64,000 bases of DNA from JAWXCM01 sp034408745 (GCA_034408745.1 JAWXCM010000291.1:57913-121912), one strand, 5' to 3'. Shown: positions 12,920 to 24,722, counted from the stretch's first letter. The notes: a model not told the origin generated them from the letters alone. Program-made: numbers and translations.

Positions 12920-13246
12920 ATGAAGAAGATAATCGTTACTTTCACGCTGATCGCCGCCGCCGCGCTGGCCGAAACAAAAGGGACCTGGACAGGTACCATC
13001 ACCGACTCCATGTGCAACGACAATCACGCCATGATGAAGATCAAAGGCGACGACAACTGCGTCAGGCACTGCGTAAAGTTGAACCCGTCCGCCTATAAGT
13101 ACGTGCTGTCCGACGGCAAGAACATTTACAGATTGAGCGACCAGAAGTTGCCGGAGCAGTACGCCGCAAAGAAAGTGGTCGTAAAAGGCACGCTTTTCCC
13201 GAAAACCGGCGTCATCAAAATAGACAGCATCTCCCCTGCAAAGTAA
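12920..13246 (+). CDS. small secreted three-cysteine protein (DUF5818-like)
   Basis: A 108-residue protein with a clear signal peptide (KKIIVTFTLIAAAALA). The mature domain has GTITDSMC (Cys32), then Cys47 and Cys51 in CVRHCVKL, followed by short beta strands (KYVLSDGKNIYRL, VVVKGTL). The pattern matches small secreted proteins common in Acidobacteria, probably DUF5818, but I could not verify the accession. It is the last gene of the efflux operon, 1 bp after the previous stop. A similar Cys signature (GEIVDTKC...CAARC) appears in the membrane-anchored protein at 32.3-33.0 kb. Binding of a metal or heme by the three Cys is possible but unproven. Confidence 0.7.
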   Translation: MKKIIVTFTLIAAAALAETKGTWTGTITDSMCNDNHAMMKIKGDDNCVRHCVKLNPSAYKYVLSDGKNIYRLSDQKLPEQYAAKKVVVKGTLFPKTGVIKIDSISPAK

Positions 13247-13274
13247 CTCGCGATTCGGCATTCCGGATGTTCGG

Positions 13275-14690
13275 TTACGCGATGATGTCCTGTATTACCT
13301 CGCCGTGTACGTCGGTAAGCCGCCGGTCGATGCCGTTGTGCCTCCACGTAAGTCGCCGGTGGTCGATGCCGAGTAAGTGGAGCAACGTTGCGTGGACGTC
13401 GTAGCAGTAGACGGGCTTGTCGACCACTTTGTAGGACCAGTCGTCCGTTGCGCCATACGTGACGCCACCGCGGAATCCGCCTCCGGCGAGCCAGGACGTA
13501 AACCCGAACGGATTGTGATCGCGACCCTTGCTGCCCTGACTGCAGGGCATGCGTCCGAATTCCGTGGTCCAGTATACAACGGTATCTTCGAGCAGCCCAC
13601 GGGCTTTCAAGTCCTTCAGTAATCCCGCGACCGGCTTGTCGAGCGCGGCTCCCAACTCGCCGTGATCCTTCGCCAGGTTCTCATGGCTGTCCCAGTTACG
13701 GCGGGGAAAACCATTGTCCGCACCGCTCCACACCTGCACAAACCGAACGCCGCGCTCCAGCAGGCGTCGCGCCGTAAGACACCGCCGGCCCATGTCGGCA
13801 GTGACGTCTGAATCCAGACCATAGAGCTGCTGCATCTGTTTCGATTCACCCGTGAGGTCGAGCACCTCCGGCGCACTCAGCTGAAGCCGTGCCGCCATCT
13901 CATACGATGCGATGCGGGCTTCCAGCCGCGAGTCGCCCGGGCGCCCCGACAGGTGCTCGCGGTTCACACGCTCCAGCAGGGCCAGTCCGTCGCGTTCGCT
14001 TTCCTTGGTAATGAACTTCGCCGACGCAGGCGGGTGAAGATCATAGATGGGCGCGGGTGTGCCGGCCCGAATAGTAGTGGCCTGGTGCGAGGCCGGAAGA
14101 AAACCGGCAGACCAGTTAGCGGCACCATTTGGCGGCATACCCCGCGGGTCTGGCAGCACGACATAATCCGGCAAATTCTCGCTGCTACTTCCGAGTGCGT
14201 AGGAAATCCAGCTTCCGGCGCTTGGAAATCCAGGCAAAATAAACCCTGTGTTCTGCATGAATGTGGCAGGTCCATGCACGTTCGATTTCGCAATCAGCGA
14301 AGATACAAACGCCATGTCGTCCACGCAACCTGCCGTGTGAGGCAGCAAATCACTGACCCATTTCCCCGACTTCCCGTACTGCTTCCAGCTCCACGGGCTC
14401 GGCATAACCACGCCGGGGTTGCTCTGAAACAACTCCACCTTCTCACCCGGATCCCACACTTCCCCGGCTTTGCGGATCAGCAGAGGCTTGTAATCGAACG
14501 TGTCGCACTGGCTGGCAGCACCCGACATGAAGAGCTGTACGACGCGTTTTGCGCGAGCGCGATGATGCAGACCTCCATTAAACTCGGGCCGTCCGCCACC
14601 GGCAGCCATTGCCTCTCGCCCTGACAGACAGGCGAGAGCGATGCCACCGAGCCCGCCTCCCGAATTCCACAAAAACGATCGCCGGTCCAT
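13275..14690 (-). CDS. DUF1501 family protein, Tat-exported (second copy)
   Basis: A 471-residue DUF1501 protein with a twin-arginine signal at the very start (MDRRSFLWNSGGGLGGIALA). Family motifs include VVQLFMSGAASQCDTFDYKP, YWTTEFGRMP and GRDHNPFGFTSWLAGGG. The C-terminus reads GIDRRLTDVHGEVIQDIIA, close to the tail of the copy at 4.4-5.9 kb (RRFRLTDVHGELVKQVLA). It is only moderately similar elsewhere, so these are old paralogues and not a recent duplication. It follows the PSCyt1 gene at 14703-17144 by 12 bp and is probably co-transcribed with it. Confidence 0.88.
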   Translation of the reverse strand: MDRRSFLWNSGGGLGGIALACLSGREAMAAGGGRPEFNGGLHHRARAKRVVQLFMSGAASQCDTFDYKPLLIRKAGEVWDPGEKVELFQSNPGVVMPSPWSWKQYGKSGKWVSDLLPHTAGCVDDMAFVSSLIAKSNVHGPATFMQNTGFILPGFPSAGSWISYALGSSSENLPDYVVLPDPRGMPPNGAANWSAGFLPASHQATTIRAGTPAPIYDLHPPASAKFITKESERDGLALLERVNREHLSGRPGDSRLEARIASYEMAARLQLSAPEVLDLTGESKQMQQLYGLDSDVTADMGRRCLTARRLLERGVRFVQVWSGADNGFPRRNWDSHENLAKDHGELGAALDKPVAGLLKDLKARGLLEDTVVYWTTEFGRMPCSQGSKGRDHNPFGFTSWLAGGGFRGGVTYGATDDWSYKVVDKPVYCYDVHATLLHLLGIDHRRLTWRHNGIDRRLTDVHGEVIQDIIA

Positions 14691-14702
14691 AATGCTAAAT
14701 CC

Positions 14703-17144
<2,442 letters not shown>

Positions 17145-17192
17145 GGAAATTCAGCATAACAGCGGCGTGGGGCGGAGGCATAGACTAATGGG

Positions 17193-17864
17193 GTGATCGC
17201 TCTGAAATTTCTTCGGGTTGCATGCGCGACTCTCTCCGCTGCGACGCTGTTCGCGGCAGGCGCGCCCGATGCTCCCGCCACGGAAGCCTGGCGTTCTTTG
17301 TTCGACGGCAAGTCGCTCTCAGGCTGGAAAGAGTCCGATTTCCTCGGCGCCGGCAAAGTGACGGTCGCTGGCGGAGTCATCACCATTGGCAAGGGAGCGC
17401 TCACCGGGATCACCTGGGATGGTGCCTCGACGCCCTTCCCTGCCTCAGGCTATGAGGTGCGGATCGAAGCGTCCCGAATCAGCGGAAGCGACTTCTTCGC
17501 CGGCATCACCTTCCCGGTCGGCGAGACACACTGCTCCTGGATTAATGGCGGCTGGGGTGGTGAAGTGGTGGGCCTGTCGAGCATCAACGGGGAAGATGCG
17601 TCGCAGAATGAGACCTCCTACGCGCGCAAGTTCGAGCTCGGCCGCTGGTATCTGCTGCGTCTTCGCGTAACGCCGGTGCGGATCTCGGCGTGGATCGATG
17701 AAGAGCCCGCCATTGATGTATCCATCGAAAAGAAATGGATCGCGCTACGGCAGGGTGAGATCGATCACTCCGTGCCATTCGGCATCGCCACATACGGCAC
17801 GGTTGCCGGGATTCGAAAGATCGAGTGGCGTCCCCTGCCAGCTACAGCAGGCACTCCCAAATAG
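17193..17864 (+). CDS. DUF1080 (3-keto-disaccharide hydrolase-like) secreted protein
   Basis: A 223-residue protein with GTG start and a signal peptide (residues 5-23). The DUF1080 signature is plain: WRSLFDGKSLSGWKESDF near residue 32, then a jelly-roll with DFFAGITFPVG, GWGGEVVGLSSING and a C-terminal strand IRKIEWRPL. Related proteins are laminarin/LamG-fold secreted proteins; some hydrolyse 3-keto-glucosides. The next gene downstream is a Gfo/Idh/MocA oxidoreductase, a frequent neighbour because such enzymes can make or use 3-keto sugars. It stands alone upstream, divergent from the PSCyt gene whose start is 49 bp away. Confidence 0.8.
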   Translation: MIALKFLRVACATLSAATLFAAGAPDAPATEAWRSLFDGKSLSGWKESDFLGAGKVTVAGGVITIGKGALTGITWDGASTPFPASGYEVRIEASRISGSDFFAGITFPVGETHCSWINGGWGGEVVGLSSINGEDASQNETSYARKFELGRWYLLRLRVTPVRISAWIDEEPAIDVSIEKKWIALRQGEIDHSVPFGIATYGTVAGIRKIEWRPLPATAGTPK

Positions 17865-17956
17865 CGCTGCGCTTCCATCTGTGCAATCGCGCGTCCGGAG
17901 ATGATAGAGTGCCACCAGCAGCGCCGTTTTTCTGATGATCGGTTGAGGAGGGAAGT

Positions 17957-19351
17957 ATGGCGGAAGAGAAGCAATCTGTTTCAAGGCGGAAGTTCGGGAA
18001 AACCCTGACACAGGCGAGCGCCTTGGCAGCAGCCGCCGTCCCGGCGCTGGCCCAGGCTCCTGCGGCCCCGGCCGGCGGAGGACAGGCCAGCCAGCCGGCT
18101 ATCGGCCCGGTGGTGGTCGGCAATTACGCGCTCAACGATCAGTTGGTATTCGGCGGTATCGGGATTCGCGGCCGCGGCATGAGTGACCTGCGGCAGCTGC
18201 TGGGCGATCAGCGCGTTCGCTTTGTAGGCATCGCCGACGTCCGCGAGAGTGCTCGTGAAACCGTCAAGAGCACCGTCGACAACTACTACAAGAACAATGA
18301 CTGCAAGATGTACAAGGACCCCGCCGAGTTACTCGCGCGGCCTGAAATCGACGCTCTGCTGATCGCCACCAGTGACCGCTGGCATGGGCCGATGGCGATG
18401 TGGGCGGCCCAGTCAGGCAAGGATATGTACATCGAGAAGCCCGGCGCCATGTCCATCGCGGAGAGCTATGCCGTGGCCGACAACGTGCGCCGTTACGGCG
18501 TGGTGTACCAGTCGGGCTGCCAGCGTAAGAACCAGTTCGCTTTCGAGTTCGCCGTTGGTCTGGCGCGCAGTGGCAAGCTCGGCAGACTGCTGGCCGTACA
18601 TGCGGACACCGCGATTGGACTCGGGACAGTCGACGCTGGCGGGCATGGCTGGTGGGCCGCGGACGCGCCGGAGCCCGATCCGCTCGTCTTCGACTGGGAG
18701 AAGTGGCTGGGGCCGTGCCTCTGGAGGCCGTTCAATTCTCAGTACGCAGATCGCGGCCGGGGCAACTTCTGGGACTTCCATGCAGGACTGCTCGAGTGGG
18801 CCTCCCACACCGTGGCGATGGCGCAGTGGGCCGCCGACATGGAATACACGCAGCCAGTGGAATACGAGCCTCAGGGCGGGCAGTTCCGCGGCGACGGCCT
18901 GATCGGGCGATACACCATCAACTGCCGTTACGCGAACGGCATCAAGCTGGTTCTGCGAAATCACAGCTGGAATTTGCTTGGATCGTGCAGCAACCGATTC
19001 GAAGGAACGGAAGGCTGGGTGGAGACAGGGGACAGCGGACGCATTGAAGTATCGCCCAACCTGAAGTCCCTGCTGCCCACGCGCCAGGGCACCCGCTACG
19101 ACCCGACATCCGAACACATTCGCGAGTTTATTCAGAGCATCCGTTCGCGCACACCACCTCGTGCGAATGCCGAGGTGACGGCTCACACGCACGTCGCGTC
19201 GCATGCCGCGTGGATCTCGGCTCAGCTGAATCGCAAGCTGACGTGGGATCCTGCCAAACGCATGTTCCTCAATGACGACGAAGCCAACCGGATGCGCAGC
19301 CGCGCTTATCGTGAGCCCTGGCGGATGGAAGCACTCGCCAGCAGCATGTAA
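17957..19351 (+). CDS. Gfo/Idh/MocA family oxidoreductase, Tat-exported
   Basis: A 464-residue NAD(P)-dependent sugar oxidoreductase with an N-terminal Tat signal (SRRKFGKTLTQASALAAAA) followed by a Pro/Ala/Gly linker. The Rossmann fold starts near FGGIGIRGRGMSDL. The conserved segment ATSDRWHGPMAMWAAQ...DMYIEKPGAMS contains the EKP motif of the family. The later domain includes FWDFHAGLLEWASHTVAM, with the His expected in the active site. GAGGAGG lies 6-7 bp before the ATG, a strong ribosome-binding site. Exported members are widespread in Planctomycetes and Acidobacteria. The substrate is unknown, but the DUF1080 gene upstream suggests a role in keto-sugar chemistry. Confidence 0.85.
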   Translation: MAEEKQSVSRRKFGKTLTQASALAAAAVPALAQAPAAPAGGGQASQPAIGPVVVGNYALNDQLVFGGIGIRGRGMSDLRQLLGDQRVRFVGIADVRESARETVKSTVDNYYKNNDCKMYKDPAELLARPEIDALLIATSDRWHGPMAMWAAQSGKDMYIEKPGAMSIAESYAVADNVRRYGVVYQSGCQRKNQFAFEFAVGLARSGKLGRLLAVHADTAIGLGTVDAGGHGWWAADAPEPDPLVFDWEKWLGPCLWRPFNSQYADRGRGNFWDFHAGLLEWASHTVAMAQWAADMEYTQPVEYEPQGGQFRGDGLIGRYTINCRYANGIKLVLRNHSWNLLGSCSNRFEGTEGWVETGDSGRIEVSPNLKSLLPTRQGTRYDPTSEHIREFIQSIRSRTPPRANAEVTAHTHVASHAAWISAQLNRKLTWDPAKRMFLNDDEANRMRSRAYREPWRMEALASSM

Positions 19352-19369
19352 GGGAAAGGAGAACACTCG

Positions 19370-20137
19370 ATGCCACAAGCACCTGCACAACCACCCCAGG
19401 CGACGCAGCCCGCCAAACCGAAAGGACCGGCCACGCCGACAGTTCCCCCGGAGTTCGACGGACTTGCGATTTGGGTGATGGAGCCGGCGAAACTCCTCGC
19501 ACTGGTGAAGGATCCGAAGTCGACCGTATTTCAGAAAGCGATCGCGTGCAAGAAGCTCGCGTCTGTGGGCGGGCCGGATGCCGTCCAGCCCATGGCCGCC
19601 CTGCTCAGTCATCCGCAGCTGGCCTGCTACGCGCGCTTCGGACTGGAACCAAACCCTGCCCCGGCAGTCGACGACGCTCTTCGCGCGGCGCTCCCGAAGC
19701 TGAAGGGCAAGCTCCAGGTGGGCGTCATCACTTCAATTGGCGTTCGGAAGGATGCGAAGGCTTTGCCTGCTCTCACGAAGCTGATCGACGACAGCGATGT
19801 GGCAGTGGCCCAGGCGGCAGCCGCGTCGGTGGGAATGATCGGCGGGCCGGATGCCGCAAAGGCTCTGGAATCGGCGCTGGGTCGGACCAAAGTTCCACTG
19901 TTTCCAGTGGTCGCACGGGCAACGCTGCTGGCCGCCGAAAGCCTGATGGCGAACAGCCGCCCGCGGGCGATGCAGTTGTACACGCAGCTCAGCGCGGAGA
20001 CTATGCCGAAGCCCGTTCGACTGGCCGCTCTTCGAGTCTTGAATGCAGCCGGACCTGCTCCCGCAGGTGCGAAGGATTACCCGCCACCCACCGGTGAAGC
20101 GGCCGAGCGCGACAAGAGCGGATTCCTCGGACGCTAA
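19370..20137 (+). CDS. HEAT-repeat protein
   Basis: A 255-residue protein starting 18 bp after the oxidoreductase stop, with AGGAG 8-9 bp upstream. Residues 1-30 are Pro/Gln/Ala-rich. The rest is alpha-helical with HEAT-like repeats, for example VFQKAIACKKLASVGGPDAV (about 50) and VAVAQAAAASVGMIGGPDAA (about 145). It has no signal peptide that I can see. HEAT-repeat partners of exported oxidoreductases and DUF1080 proteins are frequent in these bacteria. It probably acts as a protein-binding scaffold, but the partner is unknown. The gene is the last of the three-gene cluster. Confidence 0.7.
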   Translation: MPQAPAQPPQATQPAKPKGPATPTVPPEFDGLAIWVMEPAKLLALVKDPKSTVFQKAIACKKLASVGGPDAVQPMAALLSHPQLACYARFGLEPNPAPAVDDALRAALPKLKGKLQVGVITSIGVRKDAKALPALTKLIDDSDVAVAQAAAASVGMIGGPDAAKALESALGRTKVPLFPVVARATLLAAESLMANSRPRAMQLYTQLSAETMPKPVRLAALRVLNAAGPAPAGAKDYPPPTGEAAERDKSGFLGR

Positions 20138-20147
20138 AGTCACACGC

Positions 20148-20184
20148 GCGCGCCGCATGATCGAAACCTGGATCGGCGGCGCGC
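20148..20184. terminator. hairpin between HEAT-repeat gene and ABC operon
   Basis: A perfect 9-bp inverted repeat, GCGCGCCGC at 20148-20156 and GCGGCGCGC at 20176-20184, with a 19-base loop, lies just after the HEAT-repeat gene and 118 bp before the first ABC permease gene. It could terminate the upstream transcript, but there is no following T-run, so a Rho-independent terminator is not certain. Confidence 0.3.
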
Positions 20185-20301
20185 ACCCTGCTCAACCCAC
20201 GTATTCCAGTCCAGCTACCAGTCGGCGCACGTAACAGCGCGACGAGTCCTGTCCCAGAACCCCAGGAATCACAGGTCATAATAATTGGGAGCCGAGTACC
20301 C

Positions 20302-21453
20302 ATGATCCGACATCTGCCGTTAATGTTCCGCAACGCGATTCGAAACCGGCGCCGGTCGGTGCTGACAATCTGCAGCGTCGCCGCTTCCCTTTGTCTGCTC
20401 GGTGTGATGATGGCGCTCTATCAGGCCATGTTCCTGTCACCGCCGACCAAAGAGCAGGCGCTTCGGGTCATCACGCGCAACAAGATCTCACTCACCAACC
20501 CCATGCCGCTTTCGTACCGCCACAAGATTGCGCAGATTCCCGGCGTTCGGGCCGTCACGGTCGGCCAGTGGTTTGGCGGAGTCTACAAGGATTCGAAAAA
20601 CTTCTTCGCACGCATCGCCGTGGAACCAGAATATTTCGAACAGGTCTACCCCGAATACAAGGTCGTGCAGGGCAGCATGCAGGATTTCAGGAAAGAACGG
20701 ATGGCCTGCGCCATTGGCAAAGACCTGGCAAAGAAGTTCGACCTGAAACTCGGCGACCGCATGACGCTGATTGGCGACATTTTTCCAGTGAACCTCGATT
20801 TCACAATCCGCGCCATTTTCGACGTTCCGATCGACAACGAATCCATGTACTTCAGCCTGCAGTATCTGTACGATGCCCTGCCGGCTGCGCAGCGCGATCA
20901 GGCCGGCTGGTTCACCATGCAGGCGGATTCGCCGGAGAGCGTGTCGCGAATCTCTCAGGCTGTCGACGATATGTTCCGAAACTCGCCCGTCCAGACGCGC
21001 ACCGAGTCGGAAAAGGCATTCCAGGTCGGATTCCTGTCCTTCTTCGGCGACATCAAGTCATTTCTCGCCAGCATCTGCGCGGCAGTCACGTTCACCATCC
21101 TGCTGGTCACAGCCAACACCATGGCAATGTCCGTTCGCGAGCGCGTTCGTGAGATCGGCGTCCTCAAGACTTTGGGCTACACCAACGGTACAATCCTCGG
21201 AATCATCCTCGGCGAAGCGGCGGTCCTGTCTTTCATTGGAGGCGTGATCGGCTGCGCCCTGGCCCAGGGAATCGCCATACAATTCCACAGCATGCCGGCT
21301 TTCATCGCCGAGTTTAAGACGCTCACCATTCTGCCCCCGGTGGCTGCGGCGCTCCTTGCTGTAGCGGTGCTCATCGGCCTGACTGGATCGTTCGTCCCGG
21401 CGTGGAACGCGTCGCGCACTGGCATCATCGACGCTCTGAGATACACAGGATGA
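20302..21453 (+). CDS. ABC transporter permease (FtsX/MacB type)
   Basis: A 383-residue permease with one N-terminal TM helix (residues about 18-40), a large extracytoplasmic domain (40-250) and three C-terminal TM helices. The FtsX-like segment MAMSVRERVREIGVLKTLGYTNGTILGIIL lies near residue 275 and is diagnostic. It is the first of four same-strand genes encoding two permeases, an adaptor and an ATPase, so it probably pairs with the next permease as a heterodimer. The substrate is likely a lipid, lipoprotein or antimicrobial compound, as for MacB/LolCE, but this is not resolved. Confidence 0.88.
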   Translation: MIRHLPLMFRNAIRNRRRSVLTICSVAASLCLLGVMMALYQAMFLSPPTKEQALRVITRNKISLTNPMPLSYRHKIAQIPGVRAVTVGQWFGGVYKDSKNFFARIAVEPEYFEQVYPEYKVVQGSMQDFRKERMACAIGKDLAKKFDLKLGDRMTLIGDIFPVNLDFTIRAIFDVPIDNESMYFSLQYLYDALPAAQRDQAGWFTMQADSPESVSRISQAVDDMFRNSPVQTRTESEKAFQVGFLSFFGDIKSFLASICAAVTFTILLVTANTMAMSVRERVREIGVLKTLGYTNGTILGIILGEAAVLSFIGGVIGCALAQGIAIQFHSMPAFIAEFKTLTILPPVAAALLAVAVLIGLTGSFVPAWNASRTGIIDALRYTG

Positions 21454-21457
21454 GGCC

Positions 21458-22624
21458 ATGAAGATCCCGCTTTCCTATAACCTGCGCAACCTCACCGTGC
21501 GCAAGACGACCACGATCATGACGGCGCTCGGCGTCGCGCTCACGGTCGCGGTCCTGCTTGCGATCCTCGCCATGGTCGACGGCCTGAACCATGCCTTCGC
21601 CACCAGCGGCGATCCCCTGAACGTGCTCGTGGTCCGCAAGAGCGCGCAGTCCGAAACCACCAGCAACTTTACCCGAGCCCAGTATGGCGATGTGAGATTT
21701 AAGCCAGGCATCGCGAAGACACCGGCTGGCGAGCCGATGGTGTCACTGGAGGTTGTCAACGTGATAACCCTCAGCGCTCCGGGCAACGAATCGGGACAGA
21801 ACATCCTGCTGCGTGGTGTGGCACCCATCGGCCTTACCCTGCGCCAGGGACTCTCCGTGGTCGAGGGCCGCTGGTTTACACCAGGACGCCGCGAGGTCGT
21901 TGTGGGAAGAGGTCTCACCGGCCGTTACCCGGACGCGCGCATCGGCGGCGTACTCGAGTTTGGCCGCGGCAAGTGGACCGTGGTCGGCATCATGGCGCAG
22001 GGCAACTCGGCAATCAACTCTGAGGTCTGGGGCGACCTGAACCAGATGGCCGCGGACTTCGACCGCTCCGACGTCCTGAGCTCCGCCCTGATCCGGGTAA
22101 TTGACGAAGCCGCTGTACAGGCGCTGATCAATGATCTGAAAAACGATCAGCGTCTGAACGTCGACGCCCAGACGGAGAAGTCGTACTATGCCGCGCAGAC
22201 CGCGGCCGCCATCCCATTACGGGCCGTCGGCACGCTGGTCGCCATCATCATGGCCGTCGGAAGCGCTTTCGCCGCCATGAACACCATGTATGCGGCCGTC
22301 GCGCGCCGTTCACGGGAAATTGGGACTTTACGGGTCCTTGGATTTTCCCAGGGCGGCATCCTGGTGAGCTTTTTCCTGGAGTCGCTGCTGTTGTCGCTGA
22401 TCGGCGGAATACTCGGTGTGCTTCTCGTCCTGCCCCTGAACAACATCCAGACGGGAATCGGTAGTTTTACGACATTCGCGGAAATTGCGTTTCGATTTCG
22501 AATTACTCCTGAGATCATGGCCATGGGCGTTGGGTTCGGCCTCATAATGGGAGCTCTGGGCGGGATCTTCCCAGCGGCGTCCGCCGCAAGAAAACAAATT
22601 CTGACCGCATTGCGGGAATTCTAA
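21458..22624 (+). CDS. ABC transporter permease (FtsX/MacB type)
   Basis: A 388-residue permease starting 4 bp after the previous stop. Topology matches its partner: an N-terminal helix (about 17-40), a periplasmic domain, then three helices from about 255. The FtsX motif AVARRSREIGTLRVLGFSQGGILVSFFLES lies near residue 285. The predicted periplasmic domain differs from that of the first permease, consistent with a heterodimeric complex. The downstream gene (22631) is the membrane-fusion adaptor. Confidence 0.88.
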   Translation: MKIPLSYNLRNLTVRKTTTIMTALGVALTVAVLLAILAMVDGLNHAFATSGDPLNVLVVRKSAQSETTSNFTRAQYGDVRFKPGIAKTPAGEPMVSLEVVNVITLSAPGNESGQNILLRGVAPIGLTLRQGLSVVEGRWFTPGRREVVVGRGLTGRYPDARIGGVLEFGRGKWTVVGIMAQGNSAINSEVWGDLNQMAADFDRSDVLSSALIRVIDEAAVQALINDLKNDQRLNVDAQTEKSYYAAQTAAAIPLRAVGTLVAIIMAVGSAFAAMNTMYAAVARRSREIGTLRVLGFSQGGILVSFFLESLLLSLIGGILGVLLVLPLNNIQTGIGSFTTFAEIAFRFRITPEIMAMGVGFGLIMGALGGIFPAASAARKQILTALREF

Positions 22625-22630
22625 TCATTC

Positions 22631-23965
22631 ATGGATTCTGATCTTAAATCACTGAAAATCGACCGTGGCAAACGCGCGCGTCGCAGCGATTCGTGGGCAA
22701 CGCGCTGGATATTGGCCGGAATTGCCATCATTCTGCTGCTCGGCGCCGGCCGTTACGTCTACGGCATGCTCAATCAGGAGCGCGAAGTGGACTCGATCCG
22801 CGTTGCCGCACCGCAATCCGGCGCAACAGGTGACTCGGTGGTACTGAATGCGACCGGCTACATCATGGCGGCGCACAAGATTCAGGTCGCTTCCAAGGTC
22901 CTCGGCCGCGTCGCCTGGATTGGCGTGGAGAAGGGCGACAAAGTGCGCGAAGGTCAGGTGATCGTACGCCTCGAGGACGACGAATACCGCGCCCAGTTGC
23001 AGCAGTACAAAGGCCGGCTCGCCTCCCTCACGGCTCGACTCGCCGAGTTGCAGGCTGGCTCCAGACCGGAAGAGGTCGAGCGCTCCGCCGCCGACGTGCA
23101 GGAAGCCGAAGCCAACGTCACCAACGCCAAACAGTCCCTCGACCGCGCCGAGCCTCTGGTTCGCGACGGCGTCCAGGCCAGATCGGTGCTCGACGACGCA
23201 CGCGCCAGGTTTGATCGCGAGTCCGCCCGCCTCCGCGCTGTTCGCAAACAGCATGAGCTGGTCCGCATTGGCCCGCGCCGCGAACAGATCGACGCCATGC
23301 GCGGCCAGTTAGAGGAAGTAAAAGGAGAAGTCGCGTTCTACGAGACCCAGCTCGCCAATACTCTCATCAAAGCGCCCGTATCCGGAACAATCCTCGAACG
23401 CGTGGTCGAAAAAGGCGAGTTCGTAACCACCAACTTCGTGGGCGAGCGCGGCGCGAAGGGATACGTCGCGTCGCTGGCCAACCTCAACGACCTGCGCGCG
23501 GAGCTCGACATCAACCAGAATGACTTCGCGAAGCTAAAACGCGACCACAAAGCCGTCATCACCACAGACGCCTACCCCGACCGCAAGTATGACGGCGTGA
23601 TCGACGAGATCTCCCCGGAGGCCAACCGCCAGAAGGCCACCGTCCAGGTGAAAGTAAAAATCCTGAATCCGGATGAGTTTCTGCGTCCCGAGATGAATTC
23701 CAGCGTCGCGTTTATCGAGTCTGGCAAGCCGTCATCATCGGGCGGTCCCGTAGCGCCCCTGATTCATGTCCCGGTCACGGCGGTTCGGGATGACGCAGTG
23801 TTCCTGATCGCCAACGGCAAGGTTGTTAAACGTACAGTGAAGGTCGATCGCAGCACACCTCAGGGCCTTCGCATCAGTTCCGGCCTGAATGGCGGCGAAG
23901 ATCTCATCACCAATCCGCCCTCCGATCTTAGAGAAGGCGACCGCGTTCGAAAGAAACAGGGCTAA
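22631..23965 (+). CDS. ABC-linked membrane fusion (adaptor) protein
   Basis: A 444-residue HlyD/MacA-like adaptor with an N-terminal membrane anchor (WILAGIAIILLLGAGRYVYGM, about residues 28-48). The first lipoyl half-motif is near ASKVLGRVAWIGVEKGDKVREGQVIVRLE, the long coiled coil spans about 115-245 (RPEEVERSAADVQEAEANV), and the second lipoyl half is near IKAPVSGTILERVVEKGEFV. The C-terminal beta-barrel follows. It lies between the permeases and the ATPase and would connect them to an outer membrane channel. No TolC gene is in this cassette, so the channel is presumably encoded elsewhere or shared with the one at 6.3 kb. Confidence 0.88.
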   Translation: MDSDLKSLKIDRGKRARRSDSWATRWILAGIAIILLLGAGRYVYGMLNQEREVDSIRVAAPQSGATGDSVVLNATGYIMAAHKIQVASKVLGRVAWIGVEKGDKVREGQVIVRLEDDEYRAQLQQYKGRLASLTARLAELQAGSRPEEVERSAADVQEAEANVTNAKQSLDRAEPLVRDGVQARSVLDDARARFDRESARLRAVRKQHELVRIGPRREQIDAMRGQLEEVKGEVAFYETQLANTLIKAPVSGTILERVVEKGEFVTTNFVGERGAKGYVASLANLNDLRAELDINQNDFAKLKRDHKAVITTDAYPDRKYDGVIDEISPEANRQKATVQVKVKILNPDEFLRPEMNSSVAFIESGKPSSSGGPVAPLIHVPVTAVRDDAVFLIANGKVVKRTVKVDRSTPQGLRISSGLNGGEDLITNPPSDLREGDRVRKKQG

Positions 23966-23970
23966 ACCTC

Positions 23971-24696
23971 ATGAGCGAAATCGTCATCGAAACAAAGGGC
24001 CTCAGCAAGGTCTACAAGCGCGATGAGTTTCAAGTGGTGGCACTGGAAGACGCCGCCATTGAAATCAACCGGGGCGAGTTCGTTGCCCTAATGGGCCCCT
24101 CCGGCTCGGGTAAATCCACCCTGCTGCACCTGATCGCAGCCATGGACCGTCCCAGCGGCGGCCGAATCGCCGTGCTCGGCGAAGACCTTGCCGCGCTCTC
24201 TGACAAGGAGATAGCGCACTGGCGCAATGAACACATTGGCTTCGTCTTCCAGACGTTCAACCTGATCCCCGTGTTGACCGCTCTTGAAAACGTCGAGCTC
24301 CCACTCAAGCTCACCAATCTGAAAGGGAAGGAACGCATAGAGCACGCGACCACGGCCCTGAAGCTGGTCGGGCTCGGCGATCGCACAAACCACTTCCCCA
24401 GGCAGTTGTCCGGCGGTCAGGAGCAGCGAGTCGCCATCGCCCGCGCCATCGTCACCGACCCAGACCTCATCCTCGCCGACGAGCCGACAGGCAACCTCGA
24501 CGCTGCTTCCGCAAACGAGGTCCTCAATCTGCTGTCGCGCCTGAATAAAGAGTTCAGCAAGACCATCGTGATGGTGACCCACGATCCGCACGCCGCCAGA
24601 TTTGCCACCCGCACCCGCTATCTGGAAAAGGGAAGGCTGCTGCCCGAGGGTCAGGCGCCGGAAGACTGGGCAGGGACCATAGCCGCCCGTACCTGA
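23971..24696 (+). CDS. ABC transporter ATP-binding protein (MacB/LolD-like)
   Basis: A 241-residue ATPase with the complete set of motifs: Walker A GPSGSGKS (about residues 43-50), Q-loop VFQTFN, signature LSGGQEQRVAIARA, Walker B LILADEP and the H-loop MVTHDPHAA. Length is typical for the LolD/MacB family. It starts 5 bp after the adaptor stop and is the last gene of the four-gene export cassette. A 14-bp perfect palindrome, AACTGCCGGCAGTT, begins at the last base of the gene (24696-24709) and may be part of transcript termination. Confidence 0.92.
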   Translation: MSEIVIETKGLSKVYKRDEFQVVALEDAAIEINRGEFVALMGPSGSGKSTLLHLIAAMDRPSGGRIAVLGEDLAALSDKEIAHWRNEHIGFVFQTFNLIPVLTALENVELPLKLTNLKGKERIEHATTALKLVGLGDRTNHFPRQLSGGQEQRVAIARAIVTDPDLILADEPTGNLDAASANEVLNLLSRLNKEFSKTIVMVTHDPHAARFATRTRYLEKGRLLPEGQAPEDWAGTIAART

Positions 24697-24722
24697 ACTG
24701 CCGGCAGTTGATTTTCAAGGAA

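Noticed and set aside
24696..24709. AACTGCCGGCAGTT palindrome as an operator
   Set aside because: It begins at the stop codon of the ATPase gene and is found once; at best part of a terminator.
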